DNA of 64,000 bases from Trabulsiella odontotermitis (GCF_001297775.1 NZ_LIFX01000002.1:124207-188206); one strand, 5' to 3'. Positions 50,562-61,810 are shown, numbered from the stretch's first letter. Numbers and translations: made by a program. Notes: a model not told the origin generated them from the sequence alone.

Positions 50562-51278
50562 TTATTCCTGTAAGTCACCGCAGAAACGATAACCTTCGCC
50601 GTGAATGGTGGCGATAATTTCCGGGGTGTCCGGCGTGGATTCGAAGTGCTTACGAATACGGCGGATGGTGACATCAACGGTACGGTCGTGCGGTTTCAGC
50701 TCACGGCCAGTCATTTTCTTCAGCAGTTCAGCACGTGACTGAATCTTGCCCGGGTTTTCACAGAAGTGCAGCATCGCGCGGAATTCGCTACGCGGCAGTT
50801 TGTACTGATCGCCATTAGGGCTAATCAGCGAACGGCTGTTGATATCCAGCTCCCAGCCGTTGAATTTGTAGCTTTCAACGCTGCGGCGCTCTTCGCTCAC
50901 GGTACCGAGATTCATGGTACGGGAAAGCAGGTTGCGGGCACGGATAGTCAGTTCGCGTGGGTTAAACGGCTTAGTGATGTAATCATCGGCGCCAATCTCA
51001 AGGCCGAGGATCTTATCGACTTCGTTGTCACGACCGGTGAGGAACATCAGCGCGACATTCGCCTGCTCGCGCAGTTCGCGCGCCAGCAGAAGACCATTTT
51101 TCCCGGGGAGATTGATATCCATGATCACCAGGTTGACGTCATTTTCAGATAGGATCTGATGCATTTCCGCGCCATCGGTCGCTTCGAAAACATCGTAGCC
51201 TTCTGCTTCGAAAATACTCTTTAACGTGTTGCGTGTTACCAACTCGTCTTCAACGATAAGAATGTGCGGGGTCTGCAT
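50562..51278 (-). CDS. arcA: Aerobic respiration control response regulator ArcA
   Basis: The 238-residue OmpR-family regulator is phosphorylated by ArcB under low oxygen. The receiver has [13 protein letters not shown] (Asp54) and [10 protein letters not shown]; the C-terminal winged helix has [17 protein letters not shown]. The length equals E. coli ArcA. A long leader with yjjY antisense to it lies upstream. Confidence 0.99.
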   Translation of the reverse strand: MQTPHILIVEDELVTRNTLKSIFEAEGYDVFEATDGAEMHQILSENDVNLVIMDINLPGKNGLLLARELREQANVALMFLTGRDNEVDKILGLEIGADDYITKPFNPRELTIRARNLLSRTMNLGTVSEERRSVESYKFNGWELDINSRSLISPNGDQYKLPRSEFRAMLHFCENPGKIQSRAELLKKMTGRELKPHDRTVDVTIRRIRKHFESTPDTPEIIATIHGEGYRFCGDLQE

Positions 51279-51915
51279 GTTTGCTACCTAAATTGCCAAC
51301 TAAATCGAAACAGGAAGTACCAAAGTCCCTGACCTGCCTGGTACATGTCGCAAATTAACATGAACGGCGTAACATGACTAAAGTACGTAATTGCGTTCTT
51401 GATGCACTTTCCATCAACGTCAACAACATCATTAGCTTGGTCGTGGGTAGTTTCCCTCTGGACCCGACAGTGTCAAAAACGGTTGTCATCCTAACCATTT
51501 TAACAGCAACATAACAGGCTAAGAGACACAGGACACCCAATAAAACTACGCTTCGTTGACATATATCAAGTTCAATTGTAGCACGTTAACACTCTAGTGA
51601 AATCCTTGCAGCAAAATGCTATCGGTTATCACAATTTTTCAACATTCTAACTAGTTGCACTGGCTAACTAATTAAGCGGACAACACCAATCCGTGGTTTT
51701 CGGAATTTCTGACAATGTCATTAGTAAACATAGGGATATATCGCTTCTGTTAACATTATATCCCGGAATACACTGAGATAATAGTTTAGCGTTTTTTATA
51801 TGTTAAGAAACGCTATTTCAGTGATTTTTGTTGCAATTATGTAAATTCGCGCTGCGCAATATGTTGAGCTACATCACATTTTTAACGCGGTGTAAAAAAC
51901 GCAGAGAACGGAAAA
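51279..51915. promoter_or_regulatory. arcA / yjtD divergent control region
   Basis: The 637-bp AT-rich region contains the small gene yjjY at its arcA end and otherwise no ORF that I can support. In E. coli arcA has several promoters spread over a similar distance, including FNR-controlled ones. I could not fix individual promoters here. Confidence 0.5.
51374..51514 (+). CDS. yjjY: Small protein YjjY
   Basis: The 46-codon ORF starts MTKVRNCVLDALSINVNNII and ends TILTAT, almost identical to E. coli YjjY as I recall it. It lies antisense to the arcA leader. No ribosome-binding site of good quality is visible. Conservation could reflect the arcA promoter DNA and not a protein. Confidence 0.6.
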   Translation: MTKVRNCVLDALSINVNNIISLVVGSFPLDPTVSKTVVILTILTAT

Positions 51916-52602
51916 ATGCATTTATCCATCGTGCTGGTGGCTCCAGCAAGAGCAGAAAATATTGGCGCGGCCGCAAGGGCGATGAAAACCATGGACTTCC
52001 ACGATCTCCGCATCGTCGACAGCCAGGCGCATCGCGAACCTGCCGCACAGTGGGTCGCGCACGGTTCCGGCGATATCCTAGAAAATATAACCACTTATGC
52101 CACGCTTGCCGACGCGTTGCAGGGTGTGGATTTCACCATTGCCACGACAGCGCGCAGCCGGGCGCGCTTTCACTACTACGCAACGCCGCAGGAACTTGTC
52201 CCGCTTTTGCAGGAAAAATCGCAGTGGATGCGCCATGCTGCGCTGGTGTTCGGGCGCGAAGATTCTGGTCTGACCAACGACGAATTGGCGCTTGCCGATG
52301 TACTCACCGGCGTGCCAATGGCGGCCGATTACCCGTCATTAAATTTGGGCCAGGCGGTAATGGTGTATTGCTATCAGCTCTCCGCATTGACGCATAATTC
52401 ATCAGCGCCGGTAACGTCTGGCGATGAAAATCAGCTTCAGGCATTACGTTCGCGCGCACAGGAGTTGCTCGAACGTCTTGGCGTGGCGGACGACGTCAAA
52501 CTGGCCGACTGGTTGCATCAACGTCTGGGGCTGCTTGAACAACGCGACACGGCAATGTTGCACCGTTTGCTCCATGATATTGAAAAAAATCTCACAGCGT
52601 AA
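51916..52602 (+). CDS. yjtD: SPOUT-family tRNA/rRNA methyltransferase YjtD (LasT)
   Basis: The 228-residue protein of the SpoU/TrmJ-like class starts with IVLVAPARAENIGAAARAMKTM (motif 1, NxGxxAR), has LVFGREDSGLTNDEL (motif 2) and SLNLGQAVMVYCYQLS (motif 3), together forming the knotted SAM site. The exact RNA target is unknown. It is transcribed toward thr with 208 bp between. Confidence 0.94.
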   Translation: MHLSIVLVAPARAENIGAAARAMKTMDFHDLRIVDSQAHREPAAQWVAHGSGDILENITTYATLADALQGVDFTIATTARSRARFHYYATPQELVPLLQEKSQWMRHAALVFGREDSGLTNDELALADVLTGVPMAADYPSLNLGQAVMVYCYQLSALTHNSSAPVTSGDENQLQALRSRAQELLERLGVADDVKLADWLHQRLGLLEQRDTAMLHRLLHDIEKNLTA

Positions 52603-52735
52603 AATGTTGCTGAATTGTGTCTGTCTGGCGATATGGTCTGTCTGCAAGACATGATTTCGCACAATGCGGTTAAATATCAGGTGAGACTCAGCGGAAACTG
52701 AAGTGATTACGGAACGTGACAAATCTAAAAATTCG

Positions 52736-52763
52736 TTGACTTGGGCAGGCAGATACTTTAACC
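52736..52763 (+). promoter_or_regulatory. thr operon promoter
   Basis: TTGACT at 52736-52741 followed after about 16 bp by TTAACC, then ACCAATATAGG, the same arrangement as E. coli thrLp, 48-75 bp before thrL. Confidence 0.7.
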
Positions 52764-52810
52764 AATATAGGTACTGCACAGACAGATAACTATACAGAGC
52801 ACACAACAAC

Positions 52811-52879
52811 ATGATTCGCATCAGCATGATGACCACCATTATCACCACCACCATTACCACAGGTAACGGTGCGGGCTGA
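52811..52879 (+). CDS. thrL: thr operon leader peptide
   Basis: The 22-codon leader has seven Thr and five Ile codons, mostly in one run ([10 protein letters not shown]), and ends GNGAG as in E. coli. Ribosome stalling on these codons when charged threonyl- or isoleucyl-tRNA is low prevents the attenuator from forming. It is one residue longer than the E. coli leader. Confidence 0.95.
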   Translation: MIRISMMTTIITTTITTGNGAG

Positions 52880-52901
52880 CGCGTACAGAAATAAAGAAAA
52901 A

Positions 52902-52934
52902 AGCCCGCACCTGAACAGTGCGGGCTTTTTTTTC
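52902..52934 (+). terminator. thr attenuator
   Basis: Nine-base-pair stem AGCCCGCAC / GTGCGGGCT with a 7-nt loop and eight T residues, 22 bp after thrL. An upstream GTGCGGGCT-like segment at the end of thrL (GGTGCGGGC) can form the alternative antiterminator. Confidence 0.95.
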
Positions 52935-52958
52935 GACCAAAGATCAAGGGGTATGACC

Positions 52959-55421
52959 ATGCGAGTGTTGAAGTTCGGCGGTACATCAGTGGCGAATGCG
53001 GAGCGTTTTCTCCGGGTTGCCGATATTCTGGAGAGCAACGCCAGGCAGGGGCAGGTAGCCACCGTGCTCTCTGCCCCGGCCAAAATCACCAACCACCTGG
53101 TGGCGATGATTGAAAAAACCATTGGCGGCCAGGACGCTCTTAACAATATCAGCGACGCCGAACGCATTTTTGCCGAACTTCTCCAGGGCCTTGCCGATGC
53201 CCAGCCAGGATTTCCGCTGGCACAACTGAAACTCTTTGTCGAACAAGAATTCGCTCAGATTAAACACGTTTTGCATGGTATCAGCCTGCTCGGGCAGTGC
53301 CCGGACAGCGTGAATGCGGCGATCATCTGCCGTGGCGAAAAACTCTCTATCGCGATTATGGCGGGCCTGCTGGAAGCGCGCGGTCACAACGTGACGGTGA
53401 TCGACCCGGTGGAAAAATTGCTGGCGGTCGGGCATTACCTTGAATCGACGGTTGATATCGCGGAATCCACACGCCGTATCGCCGCAAGCCAGATCCCCGC
53501 CGACCATATGGTGCTGATGGCGGGTTTCACGGCGGGCAATGAAAAGGGCGAACTGGTGGTGCTGGGGCGTAACGGCTCCGACTACTCTGCGGCGGTGCTG
53601 GCGGCCTGCCTGCGCGCCGATTGTTGTGAGATCTGGACGGATGTCGATGGCGTTTATACCTGCGATCCGCGCCAGGTGCCGGATGCGCGCCTGCTGAAAT
53701 CGATGTCTTACCAGGAAGCGATGGAGCTTTCCTATTTTGGCGCCAAAGTGCTGCATCCGCGGACGATCGCGCCGATCGCCCAGTTCCAGATCCCCTGTCT
53801 GATTAAAAATACCGGCAATCCTCAGGCGCCGGGAACACTGATCGGCGCCAGCCGTGACGAAGACGGTCTGCCGGTGAAGGGGATTTCAAACCTCAACAAC
53901 ATGGCGATGTTCAACGTCTCGGGGCCTGGCATGAAAGGCATGGTCGGAATGGCGGCGCGCGTGTTCGCCACCATGTCGCGCGCACGCATCTCCGTTGTGC
54001 TGATTACCCAGTCCTCCTCTGAATACAGCATCAGCTTCTGCGTTCCACAGGGCGATTGTGCCCGCGCGAAAAAGGCGATGGAAGATGAGTTCTACCTTGA
54101 GCTGAAAGAGGGCGTGCTGGAGCCGCTGTCGATCATGGAACGTCTGGCGATCATCTCCGTGGTGGGTGACGGTATGCGTACCCTGCGCGGGATCTCTGCC
54201 AAATTCTTCGCGGCGCTGGCCCGCGCCAATATCAACATCGTTGCCATTGCCCAGGGCTCGTCGGAGCGTTCTATCTCCGTGGTGGTTAACAACGACGATG
54301 CCACGACGGGCGTGCGCGTGACGCACCAGATGCTGTTCAATACCGATCAGGTAATTGAAGTGTTTGTGATTGGTGTCGGCGGTGTCGGCGGCGCGTTGCT
54401 GGAGCAGCTTAAACGTCAGCAAACCTGGCTCAAGAACAAGCATATCGATCTGCGCGTTTGCGGCGTGGCGAATTCAAAAGCGCTGCTGACCAGCGTGCAT
54501 GGCCTGAATCTGGAAAACTGGAAGGGCGCGCTGGCCGAGGCGAAAGAGCCGTTCAACCTCGGGCGACTGATTCGGCTGGTGAAAGAGTACCATCTGCTGA
54601 ACCCGGTGATCGTCGATTGTACCTCCAGTCAGGCGGTCGCGGATCAATACGCGGATTTCCTGCGCGAAGGTTTCCACGTGGTGACGCCGAACAAAAAGGC
54701 GAACACCTCTTCCATGAATTATTACCATGAGCTGCGCCAGGCGGCAGCAGGTTCACGGCGTAAATTCCTCTATGACACCAACGTCGGCGCCGGGCTGCCG
54801 GTCATTGAAAACCTGCAAAACCTGCTGAACGCGGGCGATGAGCTGCAGCGTTTCTCCGGCATTCTGTCAGGATCGCTGTCGTTTATTTTCGGCAAACTGG
54901 ACGAGGGCATGAGCCTCTCTGCGGCCACGGCGCTGGCGCGTGAAATGGCTTATACCGAGCCGGATCCGCGTGATGATCTGTCCGGCATGGACGTGGCGCG
55001 TAAACTGCTGATCCTCGCCCGTGAAACCGGACGCAGTCTCGAACTCAGCGATATCGTGGTGGAACCGGTTTTACCGGCAGGATTTGACGTGACAGGCGAT
55101 GTCGACAGCTTTATGTCGCGCCTGCCATCACTGGATTCTGCCTTTGCGGCGCGCATTGAAAAAGCGCGTGATGCCGGGAAGGTCCTGCGCTATGTTGGCA
55201 ACATTGAAGAAGATGGCGTCTGCCGGGTGAAAATCGCGGAAGTCGACGGCAACGATCCGCTGTACAAAGTCAAAAACGGCGAAAACGCGCTGGCCTTCTA
55301 CAGCCACTATTATCAGCCGCTGCCGTTGATCCTGCGCGGTTATGGTGCGGGCAATGACGTGACGGCGGCCGGTGTGTTTGCCGATCTGCTGCGCACCTTA
55401 TCATGGAAGTTAGGAGTTTAA
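52959..55421 (+). CDS. thrA: Bifunctional aspartokinase I / homoserine dehydrogenase I
   Basis: The 820-residue protein starts at the ATG at 52959 ([17 protein letters not shown]), after AAGGGG. The N-terminal aspartokinase (about 1-250, KFGGTSVA) and two ACT domains (about 310-450) bind threonine for feedback control. The C-terminal homoserine dehydrogenase (about 465-820) has [17 protein letters not shown] as the NAD(P) loop. thrB begins 1 bp after its stop. Confidence 0.99.
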   Translation: MRVLKFGGTSVANAERFLRVADILESNARQGQVATVLSAPAKITNHLVAMIEKTIGGQDALNNISDAERIFAELLQGLADAQPGFPLAQLKLFVEQEFAQIKHVLHGISLLGQCPDSVNAAIICRGEKLSIAIMAGLLEARGHNVTVIDPVEKLLAVGHYLESTVDIAESTRRIAASQIPADHMVLMAGFTAGNEKGELVVLGRNGSDYSAAVLAACLRADCCEIWTDVDGVYTCDPRQVPDARLLKSMSYQEAMELSYFGAKVLHPRTIAPIAQFQIPCLIKNTGNPQAPGTLIGASRDEDGLPVKGISNLNNMAMFNVSGPGMKGMVGMAARVFATMSRARISVVLITQSSSEYSISFCVPQGDCARAKKAMEDEFYLELKEGVLEPLSIMERLAIISVVGDGMRTLRGISAKFFAALARANINIVAIAQGSSERSISVVVNNDDATTGVRVTHQMLFNTDQVIEVFVIGVGGVGGALLEQLKRQQTWLKNKHIDLRVCGVANSKALLTSVHGLNLENWKGALAEAKEPFNLGRLIRLVKEYHLLNPVIVDCTSSQAVADQYADFLREGFHVVTPNKKANTSSMNYYHELRQAAAGSRRKFLYDTNVGAGLPVIENLQNLLNAGDELQRFSGILSGSLSFIFGKLDEGMSLSAATALAREMAYTEPDPRDDLSGMDVARKLLILARETGRSLELSDIVVEPVLPAGFDVTGDVDSFMSRLPSLDSAFAARIEKARDAGKVLRYVGNIEEDGVCRVKIAEVDGNDPLYKVKNGENALAFYSHYYQPLPLILRGYGAGNDVTAAGVFADLLRTLSWKLGV

Positions 55422-55422
55422 G

Positions 55423-56355
55423 ATGGTGAAAGTCTATGCCCCGGCCTCCAGTGCCAATATGAGCGTGGGGTTTGATGTGCTTGGCGCGGCCGTGACGCCG
55501 GTCGACGGTACGCCGCTCGGCGACAATGTTTCCGTCGAGGCCGCAGATCATTTCAGTCTGATCAATGCGGGCCACTTTGCCAGTAAGCTGCCGGCTAATC
55601 CGCAGGAAAACATCGTCTGGCAGTGCTGGGAGCGCTTCTGTCAGGAGATTGGCAAAACAGTGCCGGTGACCATGACGCTGGAAAAAAATATGCCGATCGG
55701 CTCGGGTCTTGGCTCCAGCGCCTGCTCGGTGGTGGCGGCGCTGGTGGCGATGAACGAATACTGCGGTAAGCCGCTGAATGAACACCGCATGCTGGCGCTG
55801 ATGGGCGAGCTGGAAGGGCGTATCTCCGGCAGCATTCATTACGACAACGTCGCGCCGTGCTATCTGGGCGGCATGCAGTTGATCCTCGAAGAGGGCGGCA
55901 TTATCAGCCAGCAGGTGCCAGGCTTTGATGAGTGGTTGTGGGTGCTGGCCTATCCGGGCATTAAAGTGTCGACCGCCGAAGCGCGGGCGATTTTACCGGC
56001 GCAGTATCGCCGCCAGGATTGTATCGCCCACGGGCGGCACCTGGCGGGTTTCATTCACGCCTGCTACTCACGCCAGCCGCGACTGGCGGCGGCGTTGATG
56101 AAGGACGTGATTGCCGAGCCATATCGCACCAAACTGTTGCCGGGCTTCGATGCCGCACGACAGGGCGTCGCGGAAATTGGCGCGCTGGCCTGCGGGATTT
56201 CCGGTTCCGGGCCGACGCTGTTTGCGCTCTGTGATAAACCGGAGACCGCGCAGCGGGTGGCTGACTGGCTCAGCAAACACTATCTGCAAAATCAGGAAGG
56301 CTTTGTTCATATTTGTCGGCTGGATACAGCGGGCGCACGCGTGGTGGAAAATTAA
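55423..56355 (+). CDS. thrB: Homoserine kinase
   Basis: The 310-residue GHMP kinase phosphorylates homoserine. The ATP loop is [19 protein letters not shown] (about 87-105), with N-terminal [12 protein letters not shown] and C-terminal [16 protein letters not shown] motifs. The length equals E. coli. Its stop overlaps the thrC start (TAATG). Confidence 0.99.
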   Translation: MVKVYAPASSANMSVGFDVLGAAVTPVDGTPLGDNVSVEAADHFSLINAGHFASKLPANPQENIVWQCWERFCQEIGKTVPVTMTLEKNMPIGSGLGSSACSVVAALVAMNEYCGKPLNEHRMLALMGELEGRISGSIHYDNVAPCYLGGMQLILEEGGIISQQVPGFDEWLWVLAYPGIKVSTAEARAILPAQYRRQDCIAHGRHLAGFIHACYSRQPRLAAALMKDVIAEPYRTKLLPGFDAARQGVAEIGALACGISGSGPTLFALCDKPETAQRVADWLSKHYLQNQEGFVHICRLDTAGARVVEN

Positions 56356-57641
56356 TGAAACTCTACAACTTAAAAGATCATAACGAGCAGGTCAGTTTCG
56401 CCCAGGCCGTGACGCAGGGGTTGGGCAGAAATCAGGGGTTATTCTTTCCGCATGATCTGCCGGAATTCAGCCTGACGGAAATCGATGAGATGCTGAAGCA
56501 GAATTTCATCACCCGCAGCGCCAAAATTCTCGCCGCGTTTATCGGTGATGAGATCCCACAGGAGTTGCTGGAAGAGCGCGTACGCACCGCGTTCGCCTTC
56601 CCGGCGCCGGTGAAAAAAGTGCAGGAGGACGTCGGTTGCCTCGAACTGTTCCACGGCCCGACGCTGGCATTTAAAGATTTCGGCGGGCGCTTTATGGCGC
56701 AGATGCTGGGCCATATCAGCGGCGATAAGCCGGTCACCATTCTGACAGCGACTTCTGGCGATACGGGCGCGGCGGTCGCACACGCCTTTTATGGCATGAA
56801 AAATGTGCGCGTGGTGATCCTCTATCCGCGCGGCAAAATCAGTCCGTTGCAGGAAAAACTGTTCTGCACGCTGGGCGGCAACATTGAAACGGTAGCCATC
56901 GACGGTGATTTCGATGCCTGCCAGGCGCTGGTGAAACAGGCGTTCGATGATGAAGCGCTGAAAAAAGCACTGGGGCTGAACTCGGCAAACTCAATCAACA
57001 TCAGCCGTCTGCTGGCGCAGATTTGCTACTACTTCGAAGCGGTGGCGCAGTTGCCGCAAGAAGCGCGCAACCAACTGGTGATCTCGGTGCCGAGCGGCAA
57101 CTTTGGCGATCTGACCGCGGGTCTGCTGGCGAAATCGCTGGGGCTGCCGGTGAAGCGTTTTATCGCTGCCACCAACGTCAACGATACGGTGCCGCGCTTC
57201 CTGAAAGAGGGCGAGTGGAAACCCAATGCGACGCAGGCCACGCTGTCCAACGCGATGGACGTCAGCCAGCCGAATAACTGGCCGCGCGTGGAAGAGCTGT
57301 TCCGCCGTAAAATCTGGCGTCTGAAAGAGCTGGGCTACGCCACGGTGGACGACGAAACCACCAAAGCGACGATGCGTGAGCTGAAGGCGCTGGGCTACGT
57401 GTCAGAACCGCATGCCGCGGTGGCCTGGCGTGCGCTGCGTGATCAGTTAAACCCCGGCGAATACGGACTGTTCCTCGGTACGGCGCATCCGGCGAAATTC
57501 AAAGAGAGCGTGGAAGCGATTCTGGGTGAGCCGCTGGCGCTGCCGAAAGAACTGGCCGAACGTGCGGATTTGCCGCTGCTGTCGCATAACCTGCCTGCCG
57601 ATTTCGCGGCGCTGCGTCAGTTGCTGATGAGCAAAGCGTAA
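56355..57641 (+). CDS. thrC: Threonine synthase
   Basis: The 428-residue PLP enzyme converts phosphohomoserine to threonine. I start it at the ATG at 56355, overlapping thrB, giving [19 protein letters not shown]. The PLP lysine is in TLAFKDFGGRFM (about 107), and the phosphate loop is SVPSGNFGDLTAG. Last gene of the operon. Confidence 0.99.
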   Translation: MKLYNLKDHNEQVSFAQAVTQGLGRNQGLFFPHDLPEFSLTEIDEMLKQNFITRSAKILAAFIGDEIPQELLEERVRTAFAFPAPVKKVQEDVGCLELFHGPTLAFKDFGGRFMAQMLGHISGDKPVTILTATSGDTGAAVAHAFYGMKNVRVVILYPRGKISPLQEKLFCTLGGNIETVAIDGDFDACQALVKQAFDDEALKKALGLNSANSINISRLLAQICYYFEAVAQLPQEARNQLVISVPSGNFGDLTAGLLAKSLGLPVKRFIAATNVNDTVPRFLKEGEWKPNATQATLSNAMDVSQPNNWPRVEELFRRKIWRLKELGYATVDDETTKATMRELKALGYVSEPHAAVAWRALRDQLNPGEYGLFLGTAHPAKFKESVEAILGEPLALPKELAERADLPLLSHNLPADFAALRQLLMSKA

Positions 57642-57648
57642 TCACTGT

Positions 57649-57682
57649 CCCCGGCAGTCAGCGCGCTGCCGGGGTTTTTTTT
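57649..57682 (+). terminator. Terminator of thrABC
   Basis: Nine-base-pair stem CCCCGGCAG / CTGCCGGGG, then eight T residues. The T-run touches the stop codon of the convergent yaaA. Confidence 0.95.
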
Positions 57683-58457
57683 ACTGCTGTTCGTGGCGTT
57701 TGAACACCAGTTCGCCGTTTGCGGACGCGTCCCCGTCAAAGAAATATCCTTCACTGTTAAACCCGGTTAACTGCTCTGGTTTCGTCAGGCGGTTTTCGAT
57801 GATGTAACGGCTCATCAGACCGCGCGCTTTCTTGGCGTAGAAGCTAATCACTTTGAATTTGCCGTTTTTCTCATCGAGGAAAACAGGTTTGATGATGCTG
57901 CCCTTCAGCAGTTTCGGCTTCACGGATTTAAAGTACTCGTCTGAGGCAAGGTTAATGACGATGTCGTCGCCTTGTGCGTTCAGTGCCTCGTTGAGTTTGC
58001 TGGTAATGGTATCGCCCCAGAACTGGTAGAGATCTTTCCCCTTCTTATTTTCCAGGCGGATGCCCATTTCCAGACGGTAGGGTTGCATCAGATCCAGCGG
58101 GCGCAGCACGCCGTACAGACCGGAAAGCATTCGTAAATGCTGCTGAGCAAAATCAAAATCGGCGTCGCTGAATTTCTCCGCCTGCAGGCCGGTGTACACA
58201 TCGCCTTTAAACGCGAGGATCGCCTGGCGCGCATTCTGCGGCGTGAAATCCGGGTGCCAGTCATGGAAACGGGTGGCGTTGAGATCGGCGAGCTTGTCGC
58301 TGATGCCCATCAGCCTGGCAATCTGCGGCGCAGAAAGCTTCCGCGCTTCACGGATCAACTGCTGAGAGTGATCCAGCAGTTCTGGCTGAGTATAGCGGTC
58401 GGTCGCCAGCGGGCTTTGATAATCGAGCGTTTTAGCAGGTGAAATAAGAATCAGCAT
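57681..58457 (-). CDS. yaaA: Peroxide stress protein YaaA
   Basis: The 258-residue DUF328/YaaA protein starts at the ATG at 58457 ([16 protein letters not shown]), as in E. coli. It lowers free intracellular iron during peroxide stress and has a DNA-binding fold. Conserved blocks are [34 protein letters not shown] and [11 protein letters not shown]. yaaJ is upstream on the same strand. Confidence 0.97.
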   Translation of the reverse strand: MLILISPAKTLDYQSPLATDRYTQPELLDHSQQLIREARKLSAPQIARLMGISDKLADLNATRFHDWHPDFTPQNARQAILAFKGDVYTGLQAEKFSDADFDFAQQHLRMLSGLYGVLRPLDLMQPYRLEMGIRLENKKGKDLYQFWGDTITSKLNEALNAQGDDIVINLASDEYFKSVKPKLLKGSIIKPVFLDEKNGKFKVISFYAKKARGLMSRYIIENRLTKPEQLTGFNSEGYFFDGDASANGELVFKRHEQQ

Positions 58458-58523
58458 ATCCAGTCCTTGCAGGCATTTTTGCAGGATTTTAACAAAAAAC
58501 GCCTGCGAAGTGATCAATGACAG

Positions 58524-59954
58524 CTATTGGCGCGGCGTATCATCCCAGCTTTCCGGCGCCAGTTGCTGCTGGATATCGGGGTAGCGCGCCGGATTAAACA
58601 CCGGCCGCACGCCCAGTTTACGCTGGCGCAGGTAATCGCTGGCGATAATTCTCACCACTGGCGACAGCAGCAGGATTGCCGTCAGGTTAGTGATTGCCAT
58701 CAGCGCCATAATCACATCGGCCAGTTGCCAGACGACAGGCAGGCTGAGCAGCGTTCCGGCCATCACCATCAGCAGTGTGACCGCTCGCAACAGCCAGATA
58801 TTTCGCGGCGTGTGCAGCCGCAAAAAGAAGAGATTATTCTCGGCATACAGGTAGTTGGCGACGATGGAGGTAAAGGCAAACAACGTCACCACGAAGGCGA
58901 CAAAACTGGCACCCCAGTTCCCGATCAGATCTTCCATGGCATGCTGCACGAGCGTGATCCCGGCAATGCCACTCAGCGATGTTTCATGGCCTGCCAGCAG
59001 AACCACCATCGCGCTGGCCGTACAAATCACCATCGTGTCGACGAAAACGCCGATCATCTGCACAATCCCTTGTGCCGCCGGGTGGGGCGGGAAAGAGGCT
59101 GCCGCGGCTGCCGCATTCGGGGTGGAGCCCAGCCCGGCTTCGTTAGAGAACATGCCGCGCTGGATACCGCTGGTCAGCGCCTGGCTGAGGGTGTAACCGA
59201 CCGCGCCCGCCGCCGCTTCCTGCCAGCCAAAGGCGCTGCGAATGATGCGCTCGAGGATAACGGGCAGTTGTTCCACATGCCACAGGCTGATTATCACGCT
59301 GGCGATAACCCAGATCAGCGCCATACACGGCACCATCCACTGCAACAGCCGTGCGACGCCACGCAGGCCGCGTATGATGCACAGCAGCGTGAATGCCACC
59401 AGTCCGAGGCCCGTTGCAAAGGTCGGAAGCTCAAAGGCATAGCTGACTGCCAGCGCGACCGAATTGGCCTGAACGGTATTGAAAATCATCCCGTAGGCCA
59501 GCAGCAGGAATACAGAGAAGAGGACGCCCATCCAGCGCATACCGAGGCCGCGCGCCATGTACCACGCTGGCCCGCCACGGAACTGCCCCTGGCTGTCGCG
59601 CTCTTTATAGAGCTGCGCCAGCGAACATTCGGCAAAGCTGGTAGCCATCCCGATGATGGCGGAAACCCACATCCAGAAGACTGCGCCCGGGCCGCCTGCG
59701 GTGATAGCGAGCGCAACGCCTGCGAGGTTTCCGCTACCCACACGCGCTGCCAGACTGGTACAGAGCGCCTGAAACGAGGTCAGACCACCCTCCTGTGGAC
59801 TGAAACTGCCTTTCAGACTTTTCCCGAATTGTCGGACATAGCGGAACTGAATATAGCCAGTCCGCCATGTGAACCACATGCCTGCGCCGAGCAACAGGTA
59901 AATCATTACCGAGCCCCAAAGCATGTCGTTGATAAAAGAAAGAAAATCAGGCAT
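58524..59954 (-). CDS. yaaJ: AGCS-family amino acid:sodium symporter YaaJ
   Basis: The 476-residue transporter belongs to the alanine/glycine:cation symporter family. It has about ten membrane helices, the conserved SLAARVGSGNLAGVALAI motif, the FRGGPAWYM signature and MFSNEAGLGSTPNAAA. The substrate is not proven; alanine or glycine is expected. It is as long as the E. coli protein. Confidence 0.95.
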   Translation of the reverse strand: MPDFLSFINDMLWGSVMIYLLLGAGMWFTWRTGYIQFRYVRQFGKSLKGSFSPQEGGLTSFQALCTSLAARVGSGNLAGVALAITAGGPGAVFWMWVSAIIGMATSFAECSLAQLYKERDSQGQFRGGPAWYMARGLGMRWMGVLFSVFLLLAYGMIFNTVQANSVALAVSYAFELPTFATGLGLVAFTLLCIIRGLRGVARLLQWMVPCMALIWVIASVIISLWHVEQLPVILERIIRSAFGWQEAAAGAVGYTLSQALTSGIQRGMFSNEAGLGSTPNAAAAAASFPPHPAAQGIVQMIGVFVDTMVICTASAMVVLLAGHETSLSGIAGITLVQHAMEDLIGNWGASFVAFVVTLFAFTSIVANYLYAENNLFFLRLHTPRNIWLLRAVTLLMVMAGTLLSLPVVWQLADVIMALMAITNLTAILLLSPVVRIIASDYLRQRKLGVRPVFNPARYPDIQQQLAPESWDDTPRQ

Positions 59955-60157
59955 TAAACGTCCTCTTGTACATGCCGACTTACTGAAGTAAGCGCTACTA
60001 TTTTCGGGATAATCCCTTATCTCTCATAAGATTAATCGTCCTAGTTTATCATACTCTGCGGTCTTTCACGGTCCAGGTTGCGCTGACCCCACGTCGTGTT
60101 ATCATCAAGAAAGACCGATTACATCCCCCTAACACGCTGTTTAAAGAGATACACAAT

Positions 60158-61111
60158 ATGACGGATAAATTGACCTCCCTGCGTCAGTACACCACCGTAG
60201 TCGCTGACACCGGAGATATTGCCGCAATGAAGCTTTACCAGCCTCAGGATGCGACAACGAACCCTTCTCTGATCCTGAATGCGGCGCAGATCCCTGAATA
60301 TCGCAAACTGATCGACGACGCGGTTAACTGGGCGAAAAGCCAGAGCAGCGATCGCGCTCAGCAGGTGGTTGATGCCACCGACAAACTGGCAGTGAATATT
60401 GGTCTGGAAATCCTTAAGCTGATCCCGGGCCGTATCTCTACCGAAGTTGACGCGCGTCTTTCTTATGACACTGACGCCTCTATCGCCAAAGCGAAGCGTT
60501 TGATCAAACTGTACAACGACGCGGGCATCGGTAACGACCGCATTCTGATCAAACTGGCGTCCACCTGGCAGGGCATTCGCGCCGCTGAGCAGCTGGAAAA
60601 AGAAGGCATCAACTGTAACCTGACGCTGCTGTTCTCCTTCGCGCAGGCGCGTGCTTGTGCCGAAGCGGGCGTTTTCCTGATCTCTCCTTTCGTTGGCCGT
60701 ATCCTCGACTGGTACAAAGCCAACACCGACAAGAAAGAGTACGCACCGGCAGAAGATCCGGGCGTGGTGTCTGTAACGGAAATCTATGAGTACTACAAAC
60801 AGCACGGTTATGAAACCGTGGTGATGGGCGCAAGCTTCCGTAACGTCGGCGAGATCCTCGAACTGGCGGGCTGCGATCGCCTGACTATCGCCCCGGCGCT
60901 GCTGAAAGAACTGGCAGAAAGCGAAGGCGCGATTGAGCCGAAACTGACCTTTAAAGGTGAAGTGAAAGCGCGTCCGGCACGCATCACGGAATCTGAGTTC
61001 CTGTGGCAGCACAACCAGGATCCGATGGCTGTCGACAAACTGGCGGACGGTATCCGTAAGTTTGCCGTTGACCAGGGCAAACTGGAAAAAATGATCGGCG
61101 AACTGCTGTAA
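60158..61111 (+). CDS. talB: Transaldolase B
   Basis: The 317-residue pentose-phosphate enzyme transfers a dihydroxyacetone unit via a Schiff base on the lysine of [12 protein letters not shown] (Lys132 in E. coli, same length). Other conserved parts are the N-terminal DATTNPSL and [18 protein letters not shown]. The gene has its own upstream region of about 200 bp. Confidence 0.99.
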   Translation: MTDKLTSLRQYTTVVADTGDIAAMKLYQPQDATTNPSLILNAAQIPEYRKLIDDAVNWAKSQSSDRAQQVVDATDKLAVNIGLEILKLIPGRISTEVDARLSYDTDASIAKAKRLIKLYNDAGIGNDRILIKLASTWQGIRAAEQLEKEGINCNLTLLFSFAQARACAEAGVFLISPFVGRILDWYKANTDKKEYAPAEDPGVVSVTEIYEYYKQHGYETVVMGASFRNVGEILELAGCDRLTIAPALLKELAESEGAIEPKLTFKGEVKARPARITESEFLWQHNQDPMAVDKLADGIRKFAVDQGKLEKMIGELL

Positions 61112-61222
61112 TCATGTCTGGCGTGACCGGCTCCCGGTCACGCTACCTTTTCTCAAACCTGTCTGTCTTCCCCCTCAACGTGTATCATTCCGCATAACGG
61201 TTTTATTGTTAACGGAACACAT

Positions 61223-61810
61223 ATGAACACCTTACGCATTGGCTTAGTTTCCATTTCTGACCGCGCCTCCAGCGGTGTCTATCAGGATAAAGGCATTCCG
61301 GCACTTGAAGCGTGGCTGGAAAGCGCGCTGACGACGCCGTTTGAGGTGCAGACGCGACTCATTCCTGACGAGCAGGCCATCATTGAGCAGACACTGTGTG
61401 AGCTGGTGGATGAAATGGGTTGCCATCTGGTGCTCACCACTGGCGGCACCGGCCCGGCGCGTCGTGACGTAACGCCTGACGCGACGCTGGCGGTTGCTGA
61501 TCGTGAAATGCCTGGCTTTGGCGAGCAGATGCGCCAGATCAGCCTGCATTTTGTGCCGACGGCGATCCTCTCCCGCCAGGTCGGGGTGATCCGCAAACAG
61601 GCGCTGATCCTCAATCTGCCCGGGCAGCCGAAGTCGATTCAGGAGACGCTCGAAGGGGTGAAAGCAACGGATGGCAAGGCGGCGGTGACAGGGATTTTTG
61701 CCAGCGTTCCGTATTGCATTCAACTGCTGGATGGGCCGTACGTGGAGACCGATCCGCAAGTGGTAGCAGCTTTCCGCCCGAAAAGCGCACGTCGCGAAAC
61801 AATCTCCTGA
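61223..61810 (+). CDS. mog: Molybdopterin adenylyltransferase Mog
   Basis: The 195-residue enzyme adenylates molybdopterin before molybdate insertion. Signature motifs are LVLTTGGTGPARRDVTPDAT and the LPGQPKSIQETL phosphate loop. The start has TAACGGAAC before it. It stands alone after talB. Confidence 0.97.
   Translation: MNTLRIGLVSISDRASSGVYQDKGIPALEAWLESALTTPFEVQTRLIPDEQAIIEQTLCELVDEMGCHLVLTTGGTGPARRDVTPDATLAVADREMPGFGEQMRQISLHFVPTAILSRQVGVIRKQALILNLPGQPKSIQETLEGVKATDGKAAVTGIFASVPYCIQLLDGPYVETDPQVVAAFRPKSARRETIS

Noticed and set aside
58527-59957. 476-codon ORF on the plus strand covering the whole of yaaJ
   Set aside because: It mirrors yaaJ codon for codon on the opposite strand; the product is rich in His, Gln and Arg with no domain pattern, while the yaaJ frame has full family motifs.
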